Below, piece by piece: positions 36,747 through 46,490 of a stretch of DNA of 64,000 bases. A model generated the notes under the pieces. That model searched no databases and was not told the origin of the DNA. It saw nothing but the letters and a program-made list of their open reading frames with translations. A program made the position numbers and the translations under genes. Origin of the DNA: Dyadobacter sp. CY347 (GTDB lineage Bacteria > Bacteroidota > Bacteroidia > Cytophagales > Spirosomataceae); the NCBI RefSeq assembly GCF_021502655.1, contig NZ_JAKFFT010000004.1, forward strand, positions 186,001 through 250,000. The letters are read 5' to 3'. Each line of letters starts with the position of its first letter. Position 1 is the stretch's first letter.

Positions 36747-37517
36747 TTAGAAGTTTGGCTTCAACATATATTTATTATAGAAATTGTCGATCACTTTCAC
36801 GGCTTCATCCGGCGTGTCTACAATGCTGATCAGTTTGAGATCTTCCGGATTAATGTTGCCTTCTGTGAGCATGGTTCCCTTGATCCAGTCAAGCAAACCT
36901 ACCCAGTAACTGCTTCCTACCAGCACGATAGGGAAGCGGCCGATCTTTTTGGTCTGGATTAATGTCATCGCTTCAAACATTTCATCCAAAGTTCCAAATC
37001 CGCCCGGCATGACGATGAAGCCCTGTGAATATTTCACGAACATCACTTTCCGTACAAAGAAAAAATCGAAATTGATGTTCTTGTCCGGGTCAATGTAAAT
37101 GTTGCTATGCTGCTCAAAAGGGAGTTTGATGTTTAATCCAACTGACTTTCCGCCTTGCTCACGCGCACCTTTGTTACCCGCCTCCATAATCCCGGGCCCA
37201 CCGCCTGTGATCACGCCGTATCCATGCCTGACAAGCTTTGCCGCAATATCTTCGGCTGTTTTATAATGCGGATTATCAGAAAGCGTCCGCGCCGATCCGA
37301 AGATTGAAACGCAAGGGCCAATTTTAGCCAGCTTGTCAAAACCTTCCACAAATTCGGCCATTACTTTAAATACAACCCAGGAATCGGCACTTTTTATTTC
37401 ATTCCAGTTCCGGTCTTCAAAAGCCTCTTTGATCCGCTTTTCATCTTCGGGAACTGCGGGGTTCATGAGGGAAACATCTATTAGTTCAGCATTCGTCGGT
37501 TTTGCTTCTTCACTCAT
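36747..37517 (-). CDS. LOG-family (TIGR00730) Rossmann-fold protein
   Basis: The 256-residue product carries the two diagnostic motifs of LOG-type phosphoribohydrolases, GGGPGIMEAGNKGA near residue 108 and PGGFGTLDEMFEAMT near residue 173. These proteins split nucleoside 5'-monophosphates such as cytokinin riboside monophosphate into base and ribose 5-phosphate and were formerly mis-annotated as lysine decarboxylases. The N-terminal about 60-residue acidic extension is typical of the longer Bacteroidota form. It is divergent from rpiB. Confidence 0.9.
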   Translation of the reverse strand: MSEEAKPTNAELIDVSLMNPAVPEDEKRIKEAFEDRNWNEIKSADSWVVFKVMAEFVEGFDKLAKIGPCVSIFGSARTLSDNPHYKTAEDIAAKLVRHGYGVITGGGPGIMEAGNKGAREQGGKSVGLNIKLPFEQHSNIYIDPDKNINFDFFFVRKVMFVKYSQGFIVMPGGFGTLDEMFEAMTLIQTKKIGRFPIVLVGSSYWVGLLDWIKGTMLTEGNINPEDLKLISIVDTPDEAVKVIDNFYNKYMLKPNF

Positions 37518-37555
37518 ATTAGGGTGTTCAATTTAGTTGTTGAAGTAGATAATTG

Positions 37556-37563
37556 TAACTTTG
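37556..37563 (+). promoter_or_regulatory. candidate -7 box for rpiB
   Basis: TAACTTTG fits TAnnTTTG. TTTA/TTG sequences 16-20 bp upstream could serve as the -33 box. It lies 91 bp before the rpiB ATG chosen here. Confidence 0.4.
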
Positions 37564-37646
37564 CTTACTGCATCATTAAAAATATAAAATATTAACTTTA
37601 ACCGCCGCTGATGATAAAGCGGATGGTTACAATTAACAAAAAAGTA

Positions 37647-38078
37647 ATGAGAAAAATTGCTATCGGTTCGGATCACGCGGGTTTTCCATATAAGGAGCCA
37701 GTCATTAACTGGTTAACGACAAACGGTTTTGAAGTGAAGGATTTCGGCACATACAGCGCCGATTCTGCTGATTATGCAGATTTTGCCCATCCGGTGGCGA
37801 GTGGTGTTGAAAGCGGTGAATTTGAAAAAGGCGTGTTGCTTTGCGGCAGCGGCCAGGGCGTTTGCATTACGGCCAACAAGCATCAGGGAATCCGTGCAGC
37901 GCTTGTTTGGGACCTGCCATTAGCAGCATTAGCACGCCAGCATAACGATGCAAATATTATTTGCTTACCCGTTCGGTTTATTGAACTGGAAACGGCACTG
38001 GCAAGCGTAGGCGCATTTCTGGCAACGGAATTTGAAGGCGGCCGTCATCAAACGCGCGTTGATAAAATTGCCTGCTAG
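37647..38078 (+). CDS. rpiB: ribose-5-phosphate isomerase B
   Basis: The 143-residue product begins MRKIAIGSDHAGF and contains the catalytic Cys region LLCGSGQGVCITANKHQGIRAAL, both diagnostic for RpiB/LacAB sugar-phosphate isomerases, which interconvert ribose 5-phosphate and ribulose 5-phosphate in the pentose phosphate pathway. The start at ATG 37647 fits the family N-terminus; an in-frame ATG at 37611 would add 12 residues without homology. Its stop codon overlaps the stop of the convergent membrane-protein gene by four bases. Confidence 0.93.
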   Translation: MRKIAIGSDHAGFPYKEPVINWLTTNGFEVKDFGTYSADSADYADFAHPVASGVESGEFEKGVLLCGSGQGVCITANKHQGIRAALVWDLPLAALARQHNDANIICLPVRFIELETALASVGAFLATEFEGGRHQTRVDKIAC

Positions 38079-39487
38079 ATCTTACGCTGATAAATCCCTT
38101 TCCAGGGGCTTGGTTCGTATTGATTTCTCAATGCCGGAACGCGGTAAAGCAGTTTCGGCATAATGTTCACTTTGTCGATGACGTAATCCGGCGGGTCTTT
38201 TTTGAAGTTGTCATAGACATGGATCACGCTGTCGAAATTGTCGAGGTTGCGCAAATCGTAGCTGGCAAGCTCCCAGTTGAGGTAAGGCGTGGCTGTATAA
38301 TTATTGATATATTCTCCTGAATGCTGCCCAAGCACCAGCACGCGCTTGTTCTGGATCTGTTCGGGAAGCGCCGCTTGCTTCGCGCGTAAATTTTCAAGCT
38401 TACCCATAGATAATCCGGGTATAATGCCGCGTAAACCCTGATATTGGATCATCAGGATCACAGCCCCCATGGTGATAAACTGAAATTCGTCAGCCCAGCT
38501 TTTTTTTCTGAAACTCTGGAAATAATGTGTTGCAAAAAATGCAGCAGGAGGGATGAAAATCACAAACTGCATGGGCGCCATAAACTGCATCAGTGGAATG
38601 GTGAACACCGCAAGAATAAACCAGAGCGCCATCACCTGCTGGATCCGCGTTTGATAATTGACGAAGCGTAACGTGGTGAAAATGCGCATAAAACCCATCA
38701 CCCCAAAGCCCAGCGGGAGCAATAGGGACGCGATCAGCGACGCAAAATCATTCAGATTATATTGTTTAACCTGAAAAACAGAGGTTAGCAGGTTTCTGTT
38801 GAGGCTTTCGATGCCATTGTTCATATAAAAGAACAGTACGACCATTAATAATGGAAACACAGAACCGAACAATCCCAACAAATGGTGGCGCACCGTTGAG
38901 CCCGTATAAAAAAGCAACGCCAGAAATGCCCAGATCATGAACAATGAAGCCGGCAAATAAAACAATGTCGCAATTCCGATATACAGTCCCATTTCAAAAA
39001 CCTGCGGCGTTACTTCCCTTCTGACGAGGATCTTAACAATGGCGCCGAATGCAAAAAGCAAAAATGTATTCGCCATCAGCATGGGCGAAAGCGTGCCCAT
39101 ATCAAAAGAAATGTTCAGGAATAATGCATATAAAGCGCCGGGCAGGAATGTGCGCTCGGGGAACACTTCCCGGGAATGTATCACATAGTTAAAATAAAGG
39201 ATCTGAACGACGGAAACGGTGATCGCGGCGAGCTGATAAACCCATTGCGTGCGGCCGAAAAGCGTGTCTATAAGCCAGTAAGTAAGGCCTGAAAAGGGGC
39301 TCACATTATCCCATACATCCCGGTAAAGCATAAAGCCGCGCCCCATTTGCTCGCCCACCAGCATCCAGCTCAGTTCCGGGATAAGCAGCGGCGCACCACC
39401 CAGGAAAAATGGAAGCCGGAGCAGCAGGAAAAATACGACCAGACTGATGCTCTGATACCGTGCGTTGACGCGAAAAAAACTTAACAA
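38075..39487 (-). CDS. polytopic membrane protein (DUF6427-like)
   Basis: The 470-residue product has roughly a dozen hydrophobic segments from residue 13 to about 345 and then a soluble C-terminal domain (about 350-470) containing NKRVLVLGQHSGEYINNYTATPYLNWEL. The N-terminus (MLSFFRVNARYQSISLVVFFLLLRLPFFLGG) resembles the Bacteroidota DUF6427 membrane family, sometimes encoded near cell-envelope genes and glycosyltransferase-like in layout. No catalytic motif is recognised. It is divergent from rbfA, with about 100 bp between the start codons. Confidence 0.8.
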   Translation of the reverse strand: MLSFFRVNARYQSISLVVFFLLLRLPFFLGGAPLLIPELSWMLVGEQMGRGFMLYRDVWDNVSPFSGLTYWLIDTLFGRTQWVYQLAAITVSVVQILYFNYVIHSREVFPERTFLPGALYALFLNISFDMGTLSPMLMANTFLLFAFGAIVKILVRREVTPQVFEMGLYIGIATLFYLPASLFMIWAFLALLFYTGSTVRHHLLGLFGSVFPLLMVVLFFYMNNGIESLNRNLLTSVFQVKQYNLNDFASLIASLLLPLGFGVMGFMRIFTTLRFVNYQTRIQQVMALWFILAVFTIPLMQFMAPMQFVIFIPPAAFFATHYFQSFRKKSWADEFQFITMGAVILMIQYQGLRGIIPGLSMGKLENLRAKQAALPEQIQNKRVLVLGQHSGEYINNYTATPYLNWELASYDLRNLDNFDSVIHVYDNFKKDPPDYVIDKVNIMPKLLYRVPALRNQYEPSPWKGIYQRKI

Positions 39488-39576
39488 GAAGTATGCGGAT
39501 TATATATCTTATCAGAATAACTTTCACGAAATTACAACTCCGCATTCTACAAAAACAAAATAAGTCCGGATATTTG

Positions 39577-39584
39577 TACTTTTG
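39577..39584 (+). promoter_or_regulatory. -7 box next to rbfA start (possible leaderless mRNA)
   Basis: TACTTTTG fits TAnnTTTG and ends only four bases before the rbfA ATG. No clear -33 box is visible. Confidence 0.35.
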
Positions 39585-39588
39585 AAAC

Positions 39589-39972
39589 ATGGAATCTAAA
39601 AGACAACAAAAAGTAGGGAGGCAGATTCAGAAGGATCTTGGGGAGATATTTCAAAAGGACGCACATCATTTGACGAATGGCTCTTTTGTTACCATTACAG
39701 CCGTGCGTGTTACGCCCGACCTGAGCATTGCAAGAGCATACCTGAGTTTTTTGCCCGATAAAAATAAATCGATCTTACTGGAAACGATCCAGGAAAACAC
39801 CAAATTTATACGCCAGAAATTAGGCGAAAGGGTGCGTCACCAGCTTCGGATCGTGCCTCATTTACAGTTTTATATGGACGATACTGCCGAATATGCGGCC
39901 AAAATGGACCTGTTATTTTCGGATATTGTTATTCCACCAGCTCAACCGGACGAGGACGACGAATCCAATTGA
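39589..39972 (+). CDS. rbfA: ribosome-binding factor A
   Basis: The 127-residue product has the KH-like fold signature of RbfA: RQQKVGRQIQKDLGEIFQ at the N-terminus, ITAVRVTPDLSIARAYLSFL in the middle and the conserved end VPHLQFYMDDTAEYAAKMDLL. RbfA binds the 30S subunit and helps mature 16S rRNA. It is followed 16 bp later by a LolC/E-like permease, an arrangement common in Bacteroidota. Confidence 0.95.
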   Translation: MESKRQQKVGRQIQKDLGEIFQKDAHHLTNGSFVTITAVRVTPDLSIARAYLSFLPDKNKSILLETIQENTKFIRQKLGERVRHQLRIVPHLQFYMDDTAEYAAKMDLLFSDIVIPPAQPDEDDESN

Positions 39973-39988
39973 TTAAAGCTCCTGCCTA

Positions 39989-41215
39989 ATGCATCTTTCG
40001 TACAGGATCGCTGTCCGCTATTTTTTTTCCCGGAACAAACGCAGCTTCATCAGCGTCATAGCCCGCATCGCTATGGCTGGTGTGGCCGTTGGAACCATGG
40101 CAATGGTCGTTGTACTGTCTGTGTTCAACGGAATGGAAGACCTGAACCGGAAGATCTTCAAAACCTTTGATGCGGACGTAAAAGTTACTCCGGCAGAAGG
40201 CAAGCGGTTCAAAGTGGACCCTGCATTTATTCAAAAGATCAAATCCGTTGAAGGCGTCAGGCTCGTTACGCAGGTTGTGGAAGACAATGCGCTCGCCCAA
40301 TATGGAAACCAGCAGATCATTATACGGCTGAAAGGTGTCGACAGCACATTCGAGCGCCAGGGCCAGCTGGATACGGCTATCATTGAAGGCTCATTGAAGC
40401 TTTACGGCCGGGGCGGCACACCGTATGGCATCATCGCGGAAGGCGTCAGAAATGCGCTCTCCATTTCCCTGGAAGATATTCTCACGCCATTACAGTTAAT
40501 GTATCCTAAAACAGGTCCCAAGACACTGAACCTGACTTCCTCAGAAGCATTCAACCATCTTCTGCTGCGGCCCGGCGGCATATTTTTTATAGAGACACGC
40601 TACGACGATTATGTGATTGCTCCGATCGCAGTGGTTGAAAAACTGATGGGATATGAAGGCGAAAGGTCGTCGCTGGAAGTGCAAATCATGCCGGGTTATA
40701 AAGAAGGAAGAGTGAGCAGGAGAATTGCAGAGCAATTGGGTGCCCGTTTTGTGGTCAGAGATCGCGATTCGCTTAATTCGGACTTGCTTAGGGCTATCCG
40801 TCTGGAAAAACTTTTTGTAGCTATAACCTTGTCTTTCATTATTTTAGTAGCTGCGATCAACATTTTCTTTTCGCTCAGCATGCTGGCCATTGAGAAAAAG
40901 AAGGACGTGTCCATGCTTTACGCATTAGGCGCAACGCCCGGGCTGATCCGCAGGATTTTCCTGGCAGAAGGCGCAATTGTTGCTTTTTCTGGTGCCTTAG
41001 CGGGGCTTGGCGGTGGAATTTTGCTTTGCCTGTTGCAGCTGAAATATGGATTCGTTTCGATGGGAATGGCCACATCCCTGGTGGACGCCTATCCCGTTAA
41101 ATTAATATGGGAAGATATACTCTATACAGGCATTATTGTCGTTATCATAACAATGCTGGTGTCATATATCCCTGCCAGGAGAGCAGCAGAAGCAGGAAGG
41201 ATCCTGCCGACTTGA
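39989..41215 (+). CDS. LolC/LolE-like FtsX permease
   Basis: The 408-residue product has a single-module layout: helix at about 24-46 (ISVIARIAMAGVAVGTMAMVVVLSVFNG), a periplasmic domain at about 50-265, and three C-terminal helices with LAIEKKKDVSMLYALGATPGLIRRIF. This matches lipoprotein-releasing permeases (LolC/E) that detach lipoproteins from the inner membrane with the ATPase LolD. It is clearly different from the two-module permeases elsewhere in the window in length and sequence. It is probably co-transcribed with rbfA. Confidence 0.9.
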   Translation: MHLSYRIAVRYFFSRNKRSFISVIARIAMAGVAVGTMAMVVVLSVFNGMEDLNRKIFKTFDADVKVTPAEGKRFKVDPAFIQKIKSVEGVRLVTQVVEDNALAQYGNQQIIIRLKGVDSTFERQGQLDTAIIEGSLKLYGRGGTPYGIIAEGVRNALSISLEDILTPLQLMYPKTGPKTLNLTSSEAFNHLLLRPGGIFFIETRYDDYVIAPIAVVEKLMGYEGERSSLEVQIMPGYKEGRVSRRIAEQLGARFVVRDRDSLNSDLLRAIRLEKLFVAITLSFIILVAAINIFFSLSMLAIEKKKDVSMLYALGATPGLIRRIFLAEGAIVAFSGALAGLGGGILLCLLQLKYGFVSMGMATSLVDAYPVKLIWEDILYTGIIVVIITMLVSYIPARRAAEAGRILPT

Positions 41216-41258
41216 TATTTATTTTAAGAGAAGAACGAAAAATACTAACAAAATCATT

Positions 41259-43883
41259 TTGACATACATCCACACAATCAACTTGAAAATAGACGTCTCC
41301 GGCCACAATAGGGGGCTTTTTTTGGGCCGTTTGATCTTTGTTATCAGCACAGTATTGCTATTGTTTTCTGTTCCTTCGCAGGCTGCCGAGTTGGCTGATA
41401 CGCTGAGAAGAAGGAACCCGGGAGCAGTTTCTTCCCAAGGCAATTATCGCCCCGAGCAGCCAAGGAAAAGTGATATTCTGTATACACGCCTGGATGTGGC
41501 ATTCGACTGGGAAAAGCAACAGGTTCCCGCGTCAGCCGTTTTAATGTTCAAGCCGCATTTTTATCCGCAAAATACATTGGAGCTGGATGCCAAAGGCTTT
41601 GAGATCAAAGGCATTGCATTAATGGACACAGTGGGCGATTACGGGTCACTGTCAACAGAGGAGATTCAGGGGAAAGTCAAAAAGAAGCTGGAATACACTT
41701 ACGACAAGCGGAAATTGCTGATCAAGCTGGATCAGAGTTACACCAGAAAAGACACGGTTTTTGTTAAAATAGATTACGTAGCACGTCCGAACGACGTTCC
41801 GCGTGATAAGCCCGGCGACAGCGCATCTGACAAAGGCCTTTACTTTATTAATGCCGATGGCATGGATGAAGGCAAGCCCAAGCAGATCTGGACGCAGGGT
41901 GAGACCGAAGGAAGCAGCTGCTGGTTTCCTACCATTGACGCACCTAATCAAAAATTCACCCAGGACATTTATATTACCGTTGACAGCACTTATAAAACGC
42001 TGTCCAACGGTCTCTTAGTTGCCCAGAATGAAGGCAAAAAAGGTTTGAGGATCGACCATTGGAAACAAACGCTTCCGCATGCACCTTACCTTACGATGTT
42101 GGCGGTTGGCGACTTTGTCGTTGCCAAGGACATGATGCCAAACGGTTTGGAGCTTAGTTATTATGTAGAGCCTAAATACGGACAGGATGCGCATGCGATT
42201 TTTGGCCGTACACCCGAAATGATGGGCTTTTTTGCCAATGTTTTTGGAATAGAATATCCATGGGAAAAATACGCGCAAATTGCGGTAAGGGACTTTGTAG
42301 CAGGCGCAATGGAAAACACCACTGCAACGGTTCACGAGGAAGGCGTACAGAATGATGCGCGCTCGCTGGTGGATGGAAACTCGGATGCCGTGATCGCCCA
42401 TGAGTTGGCGCACCATTGGTTCGGGGATTATGTAACGGCAGAAGAGTGGGGGCAACTTCCTTTAAATGAATCTTTTGCAAACTATTCGGAGTATCTGTGG
42501 AGTGAATATAACAACGGAAAATACGAGGCGGACTGGCAGAATTTGCAGGAAATGAAAGCTTATCTGGCCGAATCCGAGACAAAGCAAGTGCCTATGATCC
42601 GCTATTTTTATAAGGATCGGGAAAATATGTTTGACAGCCATTCCTACGCGAAAGGCGGACGTATCTTGCATATGCTGCGCAATTACGTGGGTGACGATGC
42701 TTTTTTTGCTTCGCTTCAGCATTATTTGAAAAGCCACGCTTTCGGAACGGCTGAGATCGATGATTTGAGAATGTCATTTGAAAAAGTGACAGGAGAAGAT
42801 CTGAATTGGTTTTTTGATCAGTGGTTTCACAAGCCGGGACATCCGACCATTAAAATCCAGCAGGAATATGCGGCTGCTACGGGTAAGGTGCTTTTGAAAT
42901 TAAAGCAAACACAGGACACGCTGGCCACAACGGTTTACAGGCTTCCGCTAAAAGTGGATGTCTGGGTTAACGGTAAGAAAAGTCAGTATAATGTGTTGGT
43001 CGACAAGGCAAACCAGACACTTGAATTCCCGGCCGCCAAAAAGCCCGACCTGGTTGTTTTCGATGCAGAAGCGCAATTGTTGGGCATTGTAGAGCACGAA
43101 AAGAACAGGCGGGAAATGGAATTCCAATACACGCATAGCGATCGTTTTTTACACAAATATGAAGCGCTGGCGTCTCTTGAAGGAAACCTTACGGATACAT
43201 TGGCACGTGGCATTTTGGTAAAAGCCATGACGGATCCATTCTGGAAATTCCGCCAGATGGCGATCAGTAATTTTTCTGAATATGATGGTGATGGTTTTGC
43301 AGACATTGAAAAGGTGATCCAAAGTGCTGCAAGGCAGGATGCGCATCCGCAAGTTCGCTCGGAGGCAATGATCACATTGGCTTCTTTTGGAGACAACAAC
43401 AGCGATTCCATTTTCCGGGAAGCATTGAGTGACAGTTCCTACCAGGTCGTTTCCGTGGCCATTGAGAAATACCTGATGGCGCAACCGACCGATGCCAATG
43501 AAATTGCCGCCCAATTCGAAAACAGCCCCAATGATGCTATCGTCACATCAGTTGGAAATTACTACGCCGGACTCGCCCAGCCCGAGCGTTTTGATTGGTT
43601 TCTAGATAAGATGAAATCGATGAAACCTACCGAAAAATATAATTTCTTGCAGGTTTTTGGGAAGTATCTGATCAAATCCAAGCAAGATGTGCAGCGTAAA
43701 AGCATTCCGGTTTTGGAAGGATTAGCGCGTGAAAATCCTTCGTATTTCGTAAGATTCGGCGCATTCCAGGCTTTGGGCTTACTAACCGACATTCAGGGTG
43801 TGGCTGCTTTGCGGAAAGATATTCGCGCAAAAGAAACAGAGCCTAAGCTGAAAGAAATGTACAGCCAGTTCGGCGATTTATAG
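41259..43883 (+). CDS. M1-family aminopeptidase with C-terminal HEAT-like region
   Basis: The product of up to 874 residues has GAMEN (GAMENTTATV, near residue 350) and the zinc site HELAHHWFG with downstream NESFANY (near 380-405), defining an M1 aminopeptidase. A hydrophobic segment (about 24-45) with SQAA is the signal peptide, so it is periplasmic. After the catalytic domain a helical repeat region (about 640-870) resembles HEAT repeats. No ATG precedes the signal peptide; TTG 41259 is taken here, TTG 41283 is an alternative. It is monocistronic. Confidence 0.9.
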   Translation: MTYIHTINLKIDVSGHNRGLFLGRLIFVISTVLLLFSVPSQAAELADTLRRRNPGAVSSQGNYRPEQPRKSDILYTRLDVAFDWEKQQVPASAVLMFKPHFYPQNTLELDAKGFEIKGIALMDTVGDYGSLSTEEIQGKVKKKLEYTYDKRKLLIKLDQSYTRKDTVFVKIDYVARPNDVPRDKPGDSASDKGLYFINADGMDEGKPKQIWTQGETEGSSCWFPTIDAPNQKFTQDIYITVDSTYKTLSNGLLVAQNEGKKGLRIDHWKQTLPHAPYLTMLAVGDFVVAKDMMPNGLELSYYVEPKYGQDAHAIFGRTPEMMGFFANVFGIEYPWEKYAQIAVRDFVAGAMENTTATVHEEGVQNDARSLVDGNSDAVIAHELAHHWFGDYVTAEEWGQLPLNESFANYSEYLWSEYNNGKYEADWQNLQEMKAYLAESETKQVPMIRYFYKDRENMFDSHSYAKGGRILHMLRNYVGDDAFFASLQHYLKSHAFGTAEIDDLRMSFEKVTGEDLNWFFDQWFHKPGHPTIKIQQEYAAATGKVLLKLKQTQDTLATTVYRLPLKVDVWVNGKKSQYNVLVDKANQTLEFPAAKKPDLVVFDAEAQLLGIVEHEKNRREMEFQYTHSDRFLHKYEALASLEGNLTDTLARGILVKAMTDPFWKFRQMAISNFSEYDGDGFADIEKVIQSAARQDAHPQVRSEAMITLASFGDNNSDSIFREALSDSSYQVVSVAIEKYLMAQPTDANEIAAQFENSPNDAIVTSVGNYYAGLAQPERFDWFLDKMKSMKPTEKYNFLQVFGKYLIKSKQDVQRKSIPVLEGLARENPSYFVRFGAFQALGLLTDIQGVAALRKDIRAKETEPKLKEMYSQFGDL

Positions 43884-43906
43884 ACAACATTGTTTTACAA
43901 AAACCC

Positions 43907-44968
43907 TTATTGCGGATCCAGGTAATAATCCAGGTTTTCCTTGGTTATAATGTCCAAAGGCAGGAATTTGATTGGCTGAATGTCCTTTTTGAAAACCAGG
44001 AAGTTCGCCAGCTGGTGAATTCCCCAGTAACCTTGCCCGAGCGGGTTTTGGTTGATCAGAAAGTTAATGATCTCTTTTTCCAGGAAGTTCAGGTTAGGCT
44101 TCAACAAGTCATAACCCACCAATTTAATGTGTTTTAAAGCGTTTTTTTCCAAATAGGAAGCCACTTCAAATGCTTTGGAATTGGTCACATAAACGGCCTT
44201 CAATTCAGGTTCTTCTTTTAAGATCGCATCCAGCTGGTCATCGGGCGTTTCGCCATCCGGGAAATTGATCTCCCTGCTGATCACTTTGTAAGTCGCTTCG
44301 TCATTAGTCTTGAAATAATCCCTGAAACCAGCCTCTTTGGTAATCAAATGCGCAGAATTGGAAATATCTTCATTCACGTGCGCCACCAAAACGGTCCCCG
44401 GTGATTGCAAACCGAAACTCAGGATTTTTGCCGCCAACGAACCACTTCTGTAAGAGTCTTGTCCAATGTAACAAAGCGGATTGACGTGCTCGATTTGCGT
44501 GTTAAAAAGCACATAAGGAATGTTCAGATTTGACCATTCGTCGAAAAACGGCAATGCTTCTTTGTAAAAAACCGGCGCGATCAAAAGCCCGTCAGGATGC
44601 TCCTTTGAAACTTCCTTAGCCTTGGCGATAAATGACTGTTCCTCATGCGAATTGAAAATGAAGAGGGTAATGTACACACCATATTGCCGTAACTCTTTTT
44701 CTGCTTTTTCAAGTCCGATTTTCGGCGCTTCCCAATAGGAATCTGCGTCAGGATCGGGGATAAGGACGGCCAGGTTATAGGTTCTCTGGGATTTTAGTGA
44801 TTGTGCAATGAAGTTTGGCTCATAATTAAGCTCCTTAATAATGCTTAAAATCCGTTCTCGCACATCGTCGGCAACCCTGCCACGATTGTGCAATACACGG
44901 TCAACGGTTCCTTTCGACGTCTGGGCCTTTTCTGCTATATCTTTTATTCTGACGATTCTCTTTTTCAC
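43907..44968 (-). CDS. LacI-family transcriptional regulator
   Basis: The product of about 354 residues begins with a LacI-type helix-turn-helix (RIKDIAEKAQTSKGTVDRVLHNRGRVADDVRERI), a hinge (YEPNFIAQSLKSQRTYNLAVLIPD) and a periplasmic-binding-protein-like sugar domain. Its effector should be a sugar or related ligand. GTG 44968 places the HTH at the usual distance from the start; ATG 45019 would add 17 residues of poor similarity. No sugar-utilisation genes are directly adjacent, so the target may be elsewhere or its own upstream region. Confidence 0.9.
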   Translation of the reverse strand: MKKRIVRIKDIAEKAQTSKGTVDRVLHNRGRVADDVRERILSIIKELNYEPNFIAQSLKSQRTYNLAVLIPDPDADSYWEAPKIGLEKAEKELRQYGVYITLFIFNSHEEQSFIAKAKEVSKEHPDGLLIAPVFYKEALPFFDEWSNLNIPYVLFNTQIEHVNPLCYIGQDSYRSGSLAAKILSFGLQSPGTVLVAHVNEDISNSAHLITKEAGFRDYFKTNDEATYKVISREINFPDGETPDDQLDAILKEEPELKAVYVTNSKAFEVASYLEKNALKHIKLVGYDLLKPNLNFLEKEIINFLINQNPLGQGYWGIHQLANFLVFKKDIQPIKFLPLDIITKENLDYYLDPQ

Positions 44969-45413
44969 TTTCTTGCGGTGTCTGTATCCATCATATTTGG
45001 TTGCCAGGACGAATATCAAATTTTTATTTGAAGGATAAATAGTTTCGAAAAAACTAATGTCTTCAAGACAATACTTTTCAAATTTTATTTATAATAAATT
45101 TGAGATTCTCCCCAAATGAGTTTAGTTTTACGTTACGCAATTACATTGACATACACGTCTTCGGGTACGATCCCGAGGAGCTCATTTACGTGTGTGCTCG
45201 AACACTTTTTTGAATTTTGATTGGATTAACCATTTTTACAATTAATTTTGTCAGGAAGATCCTAAATAAAATATAATTCTACATTCCTCGTCCTTAACAC
45301 CTGAAAGAACCTAACCTTTAACCTTTTCCAGAATTACTCCCCTTTTTCTGCTAATCCTAAATCCATAATAAAGCGTACGAAGTAACATTCATACGCTTTT
45401 TGTTTGAAATAGC
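44969..45413. other. noncoding region upstream of the LacI-type gene
   Basis: These 445 bp hold no credible gene. The part next to the regulator is AT-rich and should contain its promoter (- strand). Imperfect palindromic pieces such as TTTACGTTACGCAA (about 45127-45140) and ATTTACGTGTG (about 45184-45194) could be operators, but no clear LacI-type symmetric box was found. A hairpin at 45370-45399 is listed separately. Confidence 0.4.
45370..45399 (-). terminator. hairpin downstream of the reductase gene
   Basis: AAAGCGTA (45370-45377) pairs with TACGCTTT (45392-45399) around a 14-nt loop. On the - strand the hairpin is followed by only a short A/T-rich stretch, so it is a weak terminator for the reductase operon. 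Confidence 0.4.
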
Positions 45414-46469
45414 TTAAATGATATCAATTGAAACATCCGCAGAGTCTACGTAAGCCGAGCATGTCAGGATCCATCCATCCGCCAAGTCGCGGTCGGTAAG
45501 CACCTCATTTACAATCATATGCAACTTTCCGGTCCTGCATATGCCTGCACAAGTCGAACATCTTCCGCCTTTGCAGCTGTAAGGCAGCTTAATGCCCGCC
45601 GCAAGCGCTGCATCGAGCACAGTCGTGTGCGCAGGAACGAATAAATCGTACGCCTGATCCCGGAAGTTAAGCTTGATCACATGCGGATAGGAGACAGGCG
45701 GTGGCGGTGGCGCAGCCGGGATGATAAAGTTCTCCTTCCTGATCTGTAAGGAAGTGAAGCCCATGAAATGCAATGTAATCTCCACGGACCGCATTAGCTC
45801 GTAAGGTCCGCAAATAAAAAAACGGGCGTTTCTAGGCTGAAATCGCAATGATTTGTTGACGAGTTGTTCGAGCCGGGTGTTGTTGATGCGCCCACGCATG
45901 CCATTCCAGTCGTCAAGCGGCTGACTGTGAATGTGGATGACGTTCAGTCTGTCTGCGAATCGCTCCTGCCATTGGCGGATCTGGTCATGAAACAAGGCAT
46001 GCCGCACGTTCCTGCTGGCGTAGAGCAGCGTAATGTTGCTTTCCTTTTCCTGGATCAGGGTTTCTTTTAAAATCGAAAAAAGCGGGGTTATGCCACTTCC
46101 GGCGGCAATCAACACAATGTCGCGAGGCCTACCGAAAGATTCTTCTAATACAAACCTGCCCGATGCCGGCAGCACATCAAACTGATCGCCAACCTTAACT
46201 GTATCAATCCAAAAGCGAGAAACTTCACCATTAGGAACGCGTTTGACTGTTATGGCCGGATCTTCATCCACATTCGGAGCAGAGCTCATGGAATATGATC
46301 GCCGGGTTTCGTGCCCGTGCATGGGAATCAGGAAAGTGAGGAACTGTCCGGCTTTGTAAGTGAATGGTTGTTTGTTCGTTCTTTCAAAAACAAATGTCTT
46401 CGCATCAGTTGCCTCCTGGATAATGTGCTTTACCTGCAAAGAAATTGTGGCTTCGGACATTGCGCTCAT
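45414..46469 (-). CDS. flavin / 2Fe-2S ferredoxin oxidoreductase (PaaE/Hmp-type)
   Basis: The 351-residue product has an FAD-binding domain with RSYS (residues 57-60), an NAD(P)-binding domain with IAAGSGITPLFSIL (121-134) and CGPYELM (near 220), a Pro-rich linker, and a C-terminal plant-type ferredoxin domain with CKGGRCSTC followed by a distal Cys in LTCSAY. Such reductases pass electrons from NAD(P)H to an oxygenase, desaturase or hydroxylase. It lies 21 bp behind the gene with the DVDDTA motif, so the two probably form one operon. The electron acceptor is not evident. Confidence 0.9.
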   Translation of the reverse strand: MSAMSEATISLQVKHIIQEATDAKTFVFERTNKQPFTYKAGQFLTFLIPMHGHETRRSYSMSSAPNVDEDPAITVKRVPNGEVSRFWIDTVKVGDQFDVLPASGRFVLEESFGRPRDIVLIAAGSGITPLFSILKETLIQEKESNITLLYASRNVRHALFHDQIRQWQERFADRLNVIHIHSQPLDDWNGMRGRINNTRLEQLVNKSLRFQPRNARFFICGPYELMRSVEITLHFMGFTSLQIRKENFIIPAAPPPPPVSYPHVIKLNFRDQAYDLFVPAHTTVLDAALAAGIKLPYSCKGGRCSTCAGICRTGKLHMIVNEVLTDRDLADGWILTCSAYVDSADVSIDII

Positions 46470-46490
46470 GGTCGGTTATCGAATGAAAGT

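Noticed and set aside
42015-42582. Long antisense frames within the M1 aminopeptidase gene
   Set aside because: They are reverse-strand shadows; the + strand carries the intact catalytic motifs.
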